Of a stretch of 64,000 nt of DNA, positions 1-8,740 are shown in pieces. This DNA is from Deltaproteobacteria bacterium (GTDB lineage Bacteria; Myxococcota_A; Polyangia; Polyangiales; Polyangiaceae). The stretch's first letter is position 1. Every line of letters starts with the position of its first letter. Position numbers and translations under genes: made by a program. Under the pieces are notes generated by a model. It worked only from the letters and a program-made list of their open reading frames with translations, did not search any database and had not been told where the DNA came from. The stretch covers positions 114,905 to 178,904 of the forward strand of contig JACRCQ010000028.1 of NCBI GenBank assembly GCA_016218915.1. Reading direction: 5' to 3'.

Positions 1-667
1 CCCCCCGCACCTGCACCATCCACTCGATCACCTCGGGCTCCTTGGAGATGAACCGGTCAAAGCAGCCCGTGGCGAGCAGCCGCAGAAAGTCGTCGTCGTT
101 CGCCGCCTCCTGGGGAAAGTCCCATGGGAAGCGCTCCTCGCTGGCTCCATCTTCAACGGACCCGTATCTGGCAAACATGCTCTCCAGGCATCGCGCTGTC
201 AGATCCAGCACGCGGTCCACATTGGAGGCGATGGGAAGAACCTTGATTCCCTCGTTGAGGTCGAGATAGGCGACAGGCTGCTTTCCGTCGCGGGCATCGG
301 CCAGGGACGGGATGGTTGCGAGGTATTCGGGACGGTAGTCGAGCTTGCAGAACAGGACGAAGTCCAGCAGCCGCTTGAGATCCTTTCGCGTAGCGCGCTT
401 GCCTTCGTTGAGGGCGATCAGCTCGCAGCTCGGGTTGCCGATTCCGTAGAGGTTCAGCTCCCAGACCACGCCGCCGTTGGCGCGTTGCAGGAGCGCAGCC
501 AGCACCGGGTCCAGGGGGCACTCCAGACGACGCTCCGCTTCCTTGCGCCACGGCGAAGGGGCGGCCAGCTGCGCTGCCAGCCCGAAGCGTCGGCAAGTGG
601 TCACGAGGCGCTCGAACCCCGCGAGAGGCTCTGACGTGAGCTGTCTTCGATCACGATCGCTGATCAC
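1..667 (-). CDS. Hypothetical protein, C-terminus cut by window edge
   Basis: An open minus-strand frame runs from a GTG at 667 off the left edge, giving about 222 codons. The GTG is preceded by a purine-rich AAGGGGGGA tract at good spacing, which is why I chose it. The protein is soluble, with no signal peptide or membrane segment. A Gly/Trp-rich stretch beginning NGGVVWELNLYG lies at residue 64, followed by an acidic C-terminal half. The NGG motif is weakly reminiscent of SUKH/SMI1-KNR4 proteins, but the match is not strong enough to assign the family. It reads in the same direction as the downstream-lying histidine kinase gene, about 120 bases away. Function unknown; the missing C-terminus limits any call. 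Confidence 0.6.
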   Translation of the reverse strand, partial: MISDRDRRQLTSEPLAGFERLVTTCRRFGLAAQLAAPSPWRKEAERRLECPLDPVLAALLQRANGGVVWELNLYGIGNPSCELIALNEGKRATRKDLKRLLDFVLFCKLDYRPEYLATIPSLADARDGKQPVAYLDLNEGIKVLPIASNVDRVLDLTARCLESMFARYGSVEDGASEERFPWDFPQEAANDDDFLRLLATGCFDRFISKEPEVIEWMVQVRG

Positions 668-787
668 GGCCTGTCCCCCCTTCGGCGTCCGGGCGTGCCC
701 AACGGCTCGGCTGCGCCCCGCCCTCATCCTGGAGCTTACCAAGGCCAACGCTCCCGCTCAACCGGCGCGACGCCGGTGCGTCACCCG

Positions 788-2950
788 CTATCGCCTGGCC
801 CGGAGCACCTCGGACATGACAGCGCCCATGTCACGCATTCCATAGGGTTTGCGGACAATCCCGCGGAATCCGAACCGCTCATGATCGGACATCACTGGAT
901 CGGTCGAATAGCCGCTCGAGACGACCGCGACGACGTCCGGGTCCACCTCCAGGAGCCGCTGGATGGTCTCTCTGCCCCCCATTCCGCCTGGAATGGTCAG
1001 GTCCATGATGACCACGTCGAACCCGACTCCACAGCTGCGTGCATGCTCGTACGCCTGGATCGCCGCATCGCCGTCGCCCACGCTCTCTGCCTGGTACCCC
1101 AGCTCTTTGAGCATCCACACAGCGCACTGCCGTATGCTCTCGTCGTCGTCCACGACGAGCACCCGCCCGCGTCCCCGGACTTCGGCAAAGGACTCCGGCT
1201 CGGACCGAGCGGCTGGCTGATGGGCTGCAGGCAGGTAGACCGAGAAGCTCGACCCCTGGCCCGGGGTCGATTCCACGGTCATGTGCCCACTGTGCTTGCG
1301 GATGATGGAGTACGACGTAGCGAGCCCGAGACCGACGCCGTGGGGTTTGGTGGTGAAGTAGGGGACGAACAGCTTGGGCAGGTGTTCGGGACTGATGCCT
1401 TGACCCTGGTCGCTGACGGTGACGCGAACGTACCTTCCCTGCGACAGGGTGGGGGGCAAGCAGGCTCCCGGGGGCACGTTCTCGCCGAGGATACGCACAG
1501 TGCCGCCGTCCGGCATCGCTTGTACGGCGTTGATCACCAGGTTCTGCAGCACCTGGCCGATCTGCCCTTCGTCGATCTCCACGCCCCACAGATCGCCAGC
1601 CAACGACACGTCGCAGCGCGAGCTGGAACCGTGCGACGCAAAGCTGGCTGCGTCTCGAACGACCTGCTCGAGCGACGAGAGCTTCTTGACCGGCGCTCCG
1701 CCCTTGGCGAAGGTGAGAAGCTGCTGGGTCAGGTCGCGGGCGCGGTTGACGGCACGCTCGGCTTCGGAGAGGTATTCCTGGACGCGCGCGGGGTCGGCAG
1801 AGCGAGAGCGTGCGAGCGAGAGGTTTCCCCAGATCGCGCCCAGGATGTTGTTGAAGTCGTGGGCGATGCCCCCTGCCAGGATGCCGATGGATTCGAGCTT
1901 CTGCGCCTTGAGCAGCTCCTCGGCCATGCTCCCCACGGCATCCTCTGCGCGCTTGCGGGCCATCACGCTCGAGAAGATCTCTGCGACCACGCGCATCACA
2001 GGCTCGTAGTAGTCCGGCCAGCTCACCTCCTTGTGGCGGGTCTCGGCCACCAGCGCCCCTGCCGGACCGTTGGCTCCCACCAGGGAGGTCACCATGCACG
2101 ATCGGATTCCCTTGGCGGCGAAAGCAGCGCGCTCTGCTGCGGCTTCGGGTGGCAGCGCCGCCGTCGACGCAATCCGGATGCACTGGGAAGCTTCCACCTT
2201 CCCCTGAAGGAACGGGAAGGCGGTGATGTCCAACGGGTCCATCCCGATCGTCCGCTCGCCCGTGTCGGCATCCCACGCGTAGCTGCGCTCGAGCCGCGTC
2301 GCGTCGTCGCTCATCAGACGCAGGCAGCAGCGATCCACGCCTGCGAGCTTGCCCACATGCTCGAGGGCGTCGAGAATCCCCCGATCGATGTCGTCGCCCG
2401 ACAGGTCGATGAAGCTGCGCGCAATCGCCGCCACCATCTCGTCGAGCTCCATGCGCCCCTTGAGCTCGAGCTCCGCTCGCTTTCGCTTCGTCACGTCGCG
2501 CGACACGCCCAGCACGCTCGACACGCTGCCGTCCTTGCCGCGGATCGGCAGGAGCCACGTATCGAGCCAGATGTCTGCGCCGGGAAATCCGTGGGTGGCC
2601 TCGAATGCCATCGGAGCACCGGACTTGAACACCGCCTGCAACGCCCGACGCTGCCTGTCGCCGATCGGCTCATGGAAGAGCATCGAGCGCGGTTTGCCGA
2701 CGAGCTGCGTGGGGGTCACGCCAAATGCAGCAGCGGCGGCGGAGTTGACGTAGCGCACGATGTCGTCGCGATCGATCACGAAGATGAAGTCGGTCGCAGA
2801 CTCGGCGATGGTCCGATACAGAAGCTCGCTCTCCTTGAGGGCCTCGATCTCGACGCGCAGACGAGCCACCAGCTCCGCAGTGCTCTGCTCGCTCCCATCG
2901 GGCGTCTTTGGCTCGGAGATGGGCGGCGGCTGTTGCATCGGGGGAGGCAT
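788..2950 (-). CDS. Hybrid sensor histidine kinase (PAS-GAF-HisKA-HATPase-REC)
   Basis: A 720-residue soluble sensor kinase. A PAS domain spans about residues 42-160 and a GAF-like domain about 170-332. The H-box GGIAHDFNN carries the phospho-acceptor His364, followed by an N-box (NLVINAVQAMP) and G-boxes (DQGQGIS, GVGLGLA). A C-terminal receiver domain from about residue 600 carries the phospho-acceptor Asp650 in VVIMDLTIPGG and the conserved Lys in VRKPYG. This architecture autophosphorylates on His and can pass phosphate to its own receiver. No transmembrane segment is seen, so the stimulus is probably cytoplasmic and sensed by PAS or GAF. The frame stays open to 3175, but that would run into the divergent gene's upstream region. 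The Met at 2950 fits the domain start better, although its ribosome-binding site is weak. No separate response regulator lies beside it. Confidence 0.9.
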   Translation of the reverse strand: MPPPMQQPPPISEPKTPDGSEQSTAELVARLRVEIEALKESELLYRTIAESATDFIFVIDRDDIVRYVNSAAAAAFGVTPTQLVGKPRSMLFHEPIGDRQRRALQAVFKSGAPMAFEATHGFPGADIWLDTWLLPIRGKDGSVSSVLGVSRDVTKRKRAELELKGRMELDEMVAAIARSFIDLSGDDIDRGILDALEHVGKLAGVDRCCLRLMSDDATRLERSYAWDADTGERTIGMDPLDITAFPFLQGKVEASQCIRIASTAALPPEAAAERAAFAAKGIRSCMVTSLVGANGPAGALVAETRHKEVSWPDYYEPVMRVVAEIFSSVMARKRAEDAVGSMAEELLKAQKLESIGILAGGIAHDFNNILGAIWGNLSLARSRSADPARVQEYLSEAERAVNRARDLTQQLLTFAKGGAPVKKLSSLEQVVRDAASFASHGSSSRCDVSLAGDLWGVEIDEGQIGQVLQNLVINAVQAMPDGGTVRILGENVPPGACLPPTLSQGRYVRVTVSDQGQGISPEHLPKLFVPYFTTKPHGVGLGLATSYSIIRKHSGHMTVESTPGQGSSFSVYLPAAHQPAARSEPESFAEVRGRGRVLVVDDDESIRQCAVWMLKELGYQAESVGDGDAAIQAYEHARSCGVGFDVVIMDLTIPGGMGGRETIQRLLEVDPDVVAVVSSGYSTDPVMSDHERFGFRGIVRKPYGMRDMGAVMSEVLRARR

Positions 2951-3101
2951 CGAACAGGTCAAATTAGACGCCAGAGGCGACCGAGGCAAATGAAAGCTTG
3001 CATCAAGGGGAAGCGGCTTCTTGACGATGCAGGGGCTGGCTCCATGGATTTCTGGGGAACCACGAGCGTTACCCACGGCAAGCCGACGCAGGAGACAGCT
3101 C

Positions 3102-4253
3102 ATGGAAATCAACAGGAAGGTCCACAATCTCATCCACGCAGGCCCTTTCCTGCGCAATGCGATCGAGTCGCGCAACCTGCAGGTGCTGTCCTCGATGCTC
3201 GGCCCTGCCTATCGCGGAATCATCGCGCAGAACGGCAAGGCTGCGCGGCAGAGCGCGGTCGAGTGCGGCCATGATGCACTTTTCAGCTGGAGCTACGAAC
3301 GGGACAAGCCCGAAATGGCCCGACTCTACGAGCACGCAAAGAAGATGCAGTGGAACGCCGCGACCGACATCGACTGGAAGCTGCAGCTCGATCCGGACGA
3401 TGACGGGACAGGGCTTTTGCCGGACCACTACCTGCCGGTCCTGCCGCTTCCCTCCTGGCGAGCGCTGACGCCCGGCCAGAAGCGCGAGCAGCGCCGTGCG
3501 CTTCTTGCCTGGCTGCTCAGCCAGTTCCTGCACGGCGAGCAGGGGGCCTTGTTTGCGGCTGCGCAGATCATCGAGGCCGTGCCCTGGATGGACGCCAAGC
3601 TCTTCGGCAGCACCCAGGTCGTCGACGAAGGGCGCCACGTCGAGGTCTTCCACACCTACCTCACGACCAAGCTCGAGAAGATGTACGAGATCAACGACAG
3701 CTTGTACGTGATCATCGATTCCGTGTGCGGAGAGCCTGCGTGGGACATGAAGTTCCTGGGCATGCAGATCATGGTCGAAGGGCTCGCCCTCGGCGCGTTC
3801 ACGAGCCTGCGTCAGGCCACGCGCGAGCCGCTGCTCCAGAGCATCCTCAAGTCCGTGGTCAGCGACGAGGCGCGCCACGTGAAGTACGGCGTGGTGGCCC
3901 TGCGCTCGCTCTACGAGCAACAGATCCAGGAGCGTGAGCGCCGCTACCGCGAGGACTGGGTCTGGGAGGTGGCGCTGCAGATGCGCAACCGTTTCCTGGC
4001 CCACGAGTTCTACGACGAATACTACGGACACCTGATGTCGCGACGTCGCTGGGACCAGCTCGTGCTCGGATCCCCATTGATGTCGTTGTTCCGCAGAGCG
4101 ATGTTCAAGAGGATCGTGCCCAATCTCGTCAAGCTCGGGCTGCTGAGCGATCGGGTCAAGCCGCGATACGCAGCGCTCGGGGTGTTGGAATTCCAGGACG
4201 CCAAGGCGGCAACCGAATTGACCGCCGAGGAGATGCTCAGCGAAGCTTCGTAG
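3102..4253 (+). CDS. Ferritin-like di-iron protein
   Basis: A 383-residue soluble protein with a textbook carboxylate-bridged di-iron site. Predicted ligands are Glu146, Glu176-x2-His179, Glu226 and Glu256-x2-His259, so both helix pairs show E-x29-ExxH spacing. This places it in the ferritin-like superfamily, probably near the AurF / ribonucleotide-reductase-R2-like oxygenases rather than the storage ferritins, because of its length and the long N-terminal and C-terminal extensions. Substrate unknown. Start: ATG at 3102 has an AGGAG sequence eight bases upstream; a longer upstream frame exists but has no support. It is divergent from the histidine kinase and lies 49 bases before a co-directional TPR gene, so the two may be co-transcribed. 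An oxidative N- or C-oxygenation role is inference only. Confidence 0.85.
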   Translation: MEINRKVHNLIHAGPFLRNAIESRNLQVLSSMLGPAYRGIIAQNGKAARQSAVECGHDALFSWSYERDKPEMARLYEHAKKMQWNAATDIDWKLQLDPDDDGTGLLPDHYLPVLPLPSWRALTPGQKREQRRALLAWLLSQFLHGEQGALFAAAQIIEAVPWMDAKLFGSTQVVDEGRHVEVFHTYLTTKLEKMYEINDSLYVIIDSVCGEPAWDMKFLGMQIMVEGLALGAFTSLRQATREPLLQSILKSVVSDEARHVKYGVVALRSLYEQQIQERERRYREDWVWEVALQMRNRFLAHEFYDEYYGHLMSRRRWDQLVLGSPLMSLFRRAMFKRIVPNLVKLGLLSDRVKPRYAALGVLEFQDAKAATELTAEEMLSEAS

Positions 4254-4302
4254 GGCCCATTGACATCTGCCCCGCGCATCGTACACCCTCGCCCGCCGAA
4301 TC

Positions 4303-5577
4303 ATGCTCCCCACCGTTGCCGACTTCCTCTGGCGCAGCGTCCTGCTGCTCGCGCAAGGCTTCGCTCCTGGACTTGCTCCCCTGGAGGCCGCGCCGTCGAC
4401 CGCCGTCGGTCCTGCCATCCTCAGGCTCGCGCTGTCGGTGCTGTTGCTCGGCGCACTCGGCTGGGGGGCCGTGAGCGCCCGCAAGTCGCAGAAGGCCGTT
4501 TCCCGGCTGCTCGGGCTGTGCGTGGCTGCGGGCATCGCAGGCTCCGCGGCCACCTCGGGTGCCTGGGCTCCCCTCGCCCGCGCTGCATGGATCGTCTGCC
4601 CCATCGTGTGGATCACGGCCGGTGCCTGCGTCGCCGCGTACCTGCTGCCCAGGCTGCCCCTCAAGGACCCGGCGCTCGCGGGTAGAAGGTTTGTGGTCCC
4701 CGCCGCGGTCGTGATTGCGCTCGTGAGCCTCTGGCTCGCGCGCGGCCGGCTGAGCGACAAGGCCGAGCTCATCCGGGCCACGCTGCTGCGCGATCCGGGC
4801 AACGAGCTCGCCGCAATCGCCGCAGCTGCGGATCTCCGTGCAAAGGGCAGACCCGACGCCGCCTGCCAGATGGTGCAGACCTGCGCTGGTGCACCCACGC
4901 ACCCGTGCGCCTGCACGAGCGAAGCGGTCAGCTGCGCGCTCGACCAAGGGAACCACACCCAGGTCCTGTCCCTGCTCGAGGATAGTGGACACAGCTGCTC
5001 TTGGACGGCGACACGCGTCGGGATGCGCGCGGAAGCGCTCGCAGGGCTGGGGCGTCTCGACGAGGCGGCGCGCGAGATCGACTCCGCGCTCAAGCTCGAC
5101 CCAAAGGAGCCGCACGCACTGTTCGCACGCTCGCGCGTCGCCTACCTCCAGGGCGATGCCGCGACGTCGCGCTCCATGGCTGAAGCCGCCGTCGCCGCAG
5201 GCCACGGTCTGGGCGGGCGCCTGCAGTACGGGATGATCCTGTTCCAGGCCGGAGATCTCGCGGGCGCTCGTCGCCAGTTCGAGGAAGCGGTGCGCGTCGC
5301 ACCGGACAACGTCTCCGCCTGCTACGACCTGGCGCTGGTTTCCCACAAGCAGGGCAAGTATCGCGACGCGCGCGAGGGCTACCTCCGGGTGCTGCAGCTC
5401 GACCCGACCTACGTCGACGCGCGCTACAACCTGGTGCTGCTGACGCAGTCAGCGGGAGCCACCGACGAGGCGCGTCATCACCTGGAGAAGCTCACCGCGA
5501 TGGCGCCCAAGGATCCGCGCCTGCCCGGGCTCCAGGCGCTGCTATCCAATCCGGCGCCTCCCCAGGCTCGTCCGTAG
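4303..5577 (+). CDS. Membrane protein with TPR repeats
   Basis: A 424-residue protein with four to five hydrophobic helices in the first 150 residues (about 5-25, 40-58, 68-85, 88-110 and 130-147). A periplasmic or cytoplasmic tetratricopeptide domain fills the rest. TPR units are visible from about residue 175 to the end, including a repeat ending LKLDPKEPHA, a repeat ending VRVAPDNVSACYDL and a repeat ending LQLDPTYVDARYNL. A short Cys-rich stretch (CQMVQTCAGAPTHPCACTS) sits between the membrane part and the TPRs. TPRs mediate protein-protein contacts, so a scaffold role is likely but the partner is unknown. It follows the di-iron protein by 49 bases and precedes an Smr-domain gene by 23 bases. 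Confidence 0.8.
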   Translation: MLPTVADFLWRSVLLLAQGFAPGLAPLEAAPSTAVGPAILRLALSVLLLGALGWGAVSARKSQKAVSRLLGLCVAAGIAGSAATSGAWAPLARAAWIVCPIVWITAGACVAAYLLPRLPLKDPALAGRRFVVPAAVVIALVSLWLARGRLSDKAELIRATLLRDPGNELAAIAAAADLRAKGRPDAACQMVQTCAGAPTHPCACTSEAVSCALDQGNHTQVLSLLEDSGHSCSWTATRVGMRAEALAGLGRLDEAAREIDSALKLDPKEPHALFARSRVAYLQGDAATSRSMAEAAVAAGHGLGGRLQYGMILFQAGDLAGARRQFEEAVRVAPDNVSACYDLALVSHKQGKYRDAREGYLRVLQLDPTYVDARYNLVLLTQSAGATDEARHHLEKLTAMAPKDPRLPGLQALLSNPAPPQARP

Positions 5578-5600
5578 CGCTTGGCACTCGTCGCGCCTTG

Positions 5601-5912
5601 ATGCAGACTGGTCTGGCCATGCACGATGACGAGCCCACGGTCGAAATGCAGCTGGATGGGGTACTGGATCTGCACACGTTCCAGCCGCAGGAGGTCGGTG
5701 ACCTCGTGCCCCACTACCTGCGCATGTGTCAGGAGCGAGGCGTGCTGCTGGTGCGTGTCATCCATGGCAAGGGGACCGGGACGTTGCGCGAGACGGTGCA
5801 CGGCATCCTCAAGCGCATGCCCGAAGTGGAGTCGTTCCAGCTCGCCGGACCTTCCGAAGGCGCGTGGGGCGCCACGATGGTGCTGCTCAAGCCGGCGCCC
5901 GAATCTGAATGA
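5601..5912 (+). CDS. Smr-domain protein
   Basis: A 103-residue protein that is almost only an Smr (small MutS-related) domain. The hallmark DLHTF motif near the N-terminus and IHGKGTGTLR in the middle are both present. Smr domains in general are DNA- or RNA-binding and sometimes endonucleolytic. Stand-alone bacterial Smr proteins have been linked to nucleic-acid nicking and ribosome rescue, but the target here is unknown. The ATG at 5601 is used; a TTG three bases upstream and an ATG at 5619 are alternatives. It is co-directional with the TPR gene 23 bases upstream, and a roughly 155-base gap separates it from the next gene. Confidence 0.85.
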   Translation: MQTGLAMHDDEPTVEMQLDGVLDLHTFQPQEVGDLVPHYLRMCQERGVLLVRVIHGKGTGTLRETVHGILKRMPEVESFQLAGPSEGAWGATMVLLKPAPESE

Positions 5913-6067
5913 CGATGAAGGCGGTGCGCATCGTGCCCGTCTCCGGTGGGTGAATCCGCACGATCACCACGCTTGCGCTTGCTTTGCTGCATGCAGGTGG
6001 GTATCAAGCGGGCGCTACGTTGTGAGGGCGGGGACTGACCTGGGCCTGGAGCCCGAAAGCGCAATCG

Positions 6068-7099
6068 ATGAACGTGCTGTCCCGCCCCCTCCTCCGTGTC
6101 CTGGTTGTGTGTCTGCTGTTCGGGCTCGGAGCTGCGGTGTCCGGCTGTCGCAGGACGCGCGAGCGGGAGGTCGTGGTCTACACGTCGGTCGACCAGGCGT
6201 TCTCCGAAGCGGTGTTCCGTGACTTCGAGAAGACGACCGGAGTCAAGGTGCATGCCGTGTACGCTCCGGAGCAGAGCAAGGACAACGACCTCGCCGCCCG
6301 TCTGCTCGCGCAACCCATGCACCCGGCCGCGGACGTGTTCTGGTCCGGAGACCCGGTGCATCCCTTCCGGCTGATGCAAGGCGGGATGGTGACCCCCTAC
6401 GGATCGCCGCAAGCTGCTGGGATCCCCGGTGCCTACAAGGCAACCGACGGGGCGTGGACCGGATTGGCGGCCTCTGCCCGTGTGCTGCTCGTCAACAAGA
6501 GCAAGGTGACGGCAGCACGCATGCCGAGCTCGATCCGCGCGCTCGCGGACCCGCAGTGGAAGGGGCAGACCGCGATCGCCAATCCGCTGTACGGCACGGC
6601 TGCGATGCACGTGGCTGCGCTGTTCCTGGCGTGGGGAGAGCCCAGGGCCCAGGCGTTTCTCGCGGACCTCAAGAGCAATGGCGTGCGGGTCGCGCGAAGC
6701 AACGAGGAGGTGTCGCATCTGGTCGTGTCCGGACAGGTCGCGTTCGGACTGGTGGACACCGACGATGCGCACGAGGCGATGCAGGAAGCGACGCACGTGG
6801 CGGTGGTCTATCCGGATCAGGACGGGGAAGGCGCTGTGCTGCTGCCGACGACGGTCGTTCTGCTTCGGGACGGCCCCCATCCGGACACGGCCCGGCAGCT
6901 GATCGACTACATCGTGTCGCCCGAGGTCGAGCAGCACATGGCCGAGCAGGCTGCGCGAATCGCGTTTCACCCGGGAATTCCCGTGCCTGCGTCGATTCGA
7001 TCCCTGTCCCAGATCCGAGCCATGAGGATCGACTACGCGCGGCTGACCGCGGAGATGGAGCGCATCGGTCCGCAGCTTCGGAGCTGGCACGGACCATGA
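6068..7099 (+). CDS. Iron(III)-type ABC transporter substrate-binding lipoprotein
   Basis: A 343-residue lipoprotein with a signal peptide and a lipobox ending at Cys27. The mature part begins EVVVYTSVDQAFSEAV, the typical opening of the periplasmic type-II binding proteins that bind ferric iron (FbpA/AfuA/FutA class). It continues with recognisable elements such as ADVFWSGDP and the late segment ending FHPGIPVP. Its expected role is to capture ferric iron or a small anion and present it to an inner-membrane ABC permease. No permease or ATPase gene lies beside it, so it is an orphan binding protein. It converges on a hemerythrin gene 40 bases downstream. Family assignment is good; the ligand is inferred. 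Confidence 0.85.
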   Translation: MNVLSRPLLRVLVVCLLFGLGAAVSGCRRTREREVVVYTSVDQAFSEAVFRDFEKTTGVKVHAVYAPEQSKDNDLAARLLAQPMHPAADVFWSGDPVHPFRLMQGGMVTPYGSPQAAGIPGAYKATDGAWTGLAASARVLLVNKSKVTAARMPSSIRALADPQWKGQTAIANPLYGTAAMHVAALFLAWGEPRAQAFLADLKSNGVRVARSNEEVSHLVVSGQVAFGLVDTDDAHEAMQEATHVAVVYPDQDGEGAVLLPTTVVLLRDGPHPDTARQLIDYIVSPEVEQHMAEQAARIAFHPGIPVPASIRSLSQIRAMRIDYARLTAEMERIGPQLRSWHGP

Positions 7100-7139
7100 C
7101 GGGTGGCGAGGGCTCCTCGAGCGGGCCGCGAGCGCTGCG

Positions 7140-7712
7140 CTAGGTCCCTGGTTCGTCGGCGAGCTGGACCTCGTTGCTGCTCTTGGATCGACGCTCCCTG
7201 ATCTCGCGCCAGATCACCCACTCGGAGTCAGCCGACAGGTAGCGTCGCAACGCCGGGAAGATCGTCTCCTCCTCCATGGCCAGGTGCGAGTCGAGCTGCT
7301 CGCGAAGCATCCTCGAGTCTTCGACCCATCCCTGCGGCATCTCCCCCAGCAGCGAGCCGTCCGAGGCGAGCCTCTCCCAGCAGGGCATCAGCGAAGCAAG
7401 CAGACCATCGATCGAAACGTGCTCCGAGGACATGCGCTCGAGTGCGTCGCGCACTTCTGCATCCAGCTCGATCTCGTGCAAGCGAGGACGGATGGTGAGG
7501 TCTTCGTCGGCGACGTGCAGGGGCAAGGCGTGACGGAAGTAGCGAAGCAAGGAGCCAGCAGCTTCCTGGACTTCGCCCAGGGGCGAGCCGTGGGCGCCGG
7601 TCAAGCGCTGAGCGAGACGCGACAGCCTTCGGATGCGTTCGTGGCAGGCGAAGAGCAGGTCGATCACGTCGGCCGGCGGCTCCTCCCGCCGCTTCCTGAT
7701 CGTGGTGATCAT
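7140..7712 (-). CDS. Hemerythrin-like HHE-domain protein
   Basis: A 190-residue all-helical protein with the hemerythrin di-iron pattern. From the ATG at 7712, likely ligands are His24, His66-x3-Glu70, His98 and His143-x3-Glu147. Bacterial hemerythrins bind O2 or NO, or act in iron and redox handling. The protein is longer than the roughly 120-residue minimal domain, with a charged C-terminal tail. Start choice: ATG 7712 has AGGTG seven bases upstream; a GTG at 7721 in the same frame is possible. It is convergent with the iron-type binding lipoprotein, and the iron theme of both is suggestive but they are not co-transcribed. Confidence 0.8.
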   Translation of the reverse strand: MITTIRKRREEPPADVIDLLFACHERIRRLSRLAQRLTGAHGSPLGEVQEAAGSLLRYFRHALPLHVADEDLTIRPRLHEIELDAEVRDALERMSSEHVSIDGLLASLMPCWERLASDGSLLGEMPQGWVEDSRMLREQLDSHLAMEEETIFPALRRYLSADSEWVIWREIRERRSKSSNEVQLADEPGT

Positions 7713-7721
7713 CGTCAACAC

Positions 7722-8054
7722 CTAGCTCGCTGCCCGGGGATCCGCCACGGTGATCGTGTGGAGCAACGGAGAAATGCACAGGCGATGCGCTCAAAAGAAT
7801 AGGCGGAACTCAGGAACATCGCGCACGGACGAAACGGCTGGAACCGCGTTTCGGCCACCGCGCGGCGCGCTTGTTTTCGTGCTGTCCGGCGATCCGATGC
7901 CCCCTGACCCGATGCGTCATCGGCAAGTGTCCCGAACAGCTGATCTTGTCGTCTTCCGAATCGTGCTGCATTCGTCCTATCGTGCGCCCCATCACGAGCT
8001 GTCTGGCAATCCAACCCTGTCACCGGTTTCCCAAGCGGCACAGCGAGCTCACCT
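7722..8054 (+). other. Intergenic region, no gene recognised
   Basis: These 333 bases separate the hemerythrin gene (minus) from the glutathione-transferase gene (plus), which are divergent, so the promoters of both should lie here. Frames open in the stretch have no codon bias or recognisable similarity. I see no tRNA, repeat or convincing -35/-10 pair. Confidence 0.4.
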
Positions 8055-8705
8055 ATGTCCACTGCCAACCTCACCCTGCATGTCGATTCCTTCTGGGTCA
8101 GCCCCTACGCGTTCTCCTGCTTCCTGGCGCTGCGCGAGAAGGGACTGCCGTTCGAGATCGCCGAGGTCGCGCTGCATCACGGCGACCAACGCAAGCCACC
8201 GTTCCGTGATCGCTCGCTGACCGCAAAGGTCCCGGTCCTCGAGCACGACGGCTTCTGGCTCTCCGAATCCATGGCCATCGTCGAGTACCTCGAGGAGATG
8301 TTCCCGTCGCCGCAGTTCCCGCGCGTGCTTCCCCTGGAGCCCCGAGACCGCGGCCGCGCGCGCCAGCTGATGTCATGGCTGCGCTCGGATCTGCTCGCGC
8401 TCCGCGAGGAACGACCCACGCGAACCATGTTCTACCCCGCCAGGACCGAGCCTCTCTCGCCCAGAGCGCGCGAAGCAGCCGACAAGCTCCTGCGGGTGGC
8501 GGGGCAGCTGATCAATCCTGGGGCCGCGACGCTGTTCGGCTCGTGGTGCCTGGCGGACGCTGACCTGGCGCTGATGCTTCAGAGGCTGCTGATCGCCGGA
8601 GATGAGGTACCTGAGAGGATCGCCGCGTTCGCGCGCTTGCAGTGGAGCCGCCCCTCGGTGCTCCAGTTCGTGGAACACCCGCGCGCGCCCTTCGTGGCGC
8701 ACTGA
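8055..8705 (+). CDS. yfcF: YfcF-like glutathione S-transferase
   Basis: A 216-residue two-domain glutathione transferase. The N-terminal thioredoxin-like half has SPYAFSCFLALREKGLPFE, then the cis-proline and glutathione-binding segment TAKVPVLEHDGFWLSESMAI, in which ES is the gamma-glutamyl contact. The C-terminal half is helical with the conserved ADADLALML Asp. The SPY opening with no catalytic Cys, and the overall length, match the YfcF branch, which in E. coli has glutathione-dependent peroxidase activity. It is cytosolic. It is followed closely by the membrane spermidine-synthase-like gene, 35 bases away, so co-transcription is possible. The family call is strong; the specific symbol is by resemblance. 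Confidence 0.8.
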   Translation: MSTANLTLHVDSFWVSPYAFSCFLALREKGLPFEIAEVALHHGDQRKPPFRDRSLTAKVPVLEHDGFWLSESMAIVEYLEEMFPSPQFPRVLPLEPRDRGRARQLMSWLRSDLLALREERPTRTMFYPARTEPLSPRAREAADKLLRVAGQLINPGAATLFGSWCLADADLALMLQRLLIAGDEVPERIAAFARLQWSRPSVLQFVEHPRAPFVAH

Positions 8706-8740
8706 CGCTTCAATCCTTTCCCCTGGGCGCCCAGCCTGAT

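Noticed and set aside
153..596. A 147-codon minus-strand frame at the left edge
   Set aside because: Its translation is Arg/Pro-rich with no motif. A better frame on the same strand, from GTG 667, has normal composition and runs off the edge.
695..3274. An 859-codon open frame on the plus strand
   Set aside because: It is antisense to the histidine kinase, whose PAS, H-box and receiver motifs are unambiguous. GC-rich codon bias creates such long antisense frames.
5581..5601. TGGCAC sequence as a sigma54 promoter before the Smr gene
   Set aside because: The -12 TTGC element is not at the required spacing, and the same holds for TGGCAC near 15109 and 40103.
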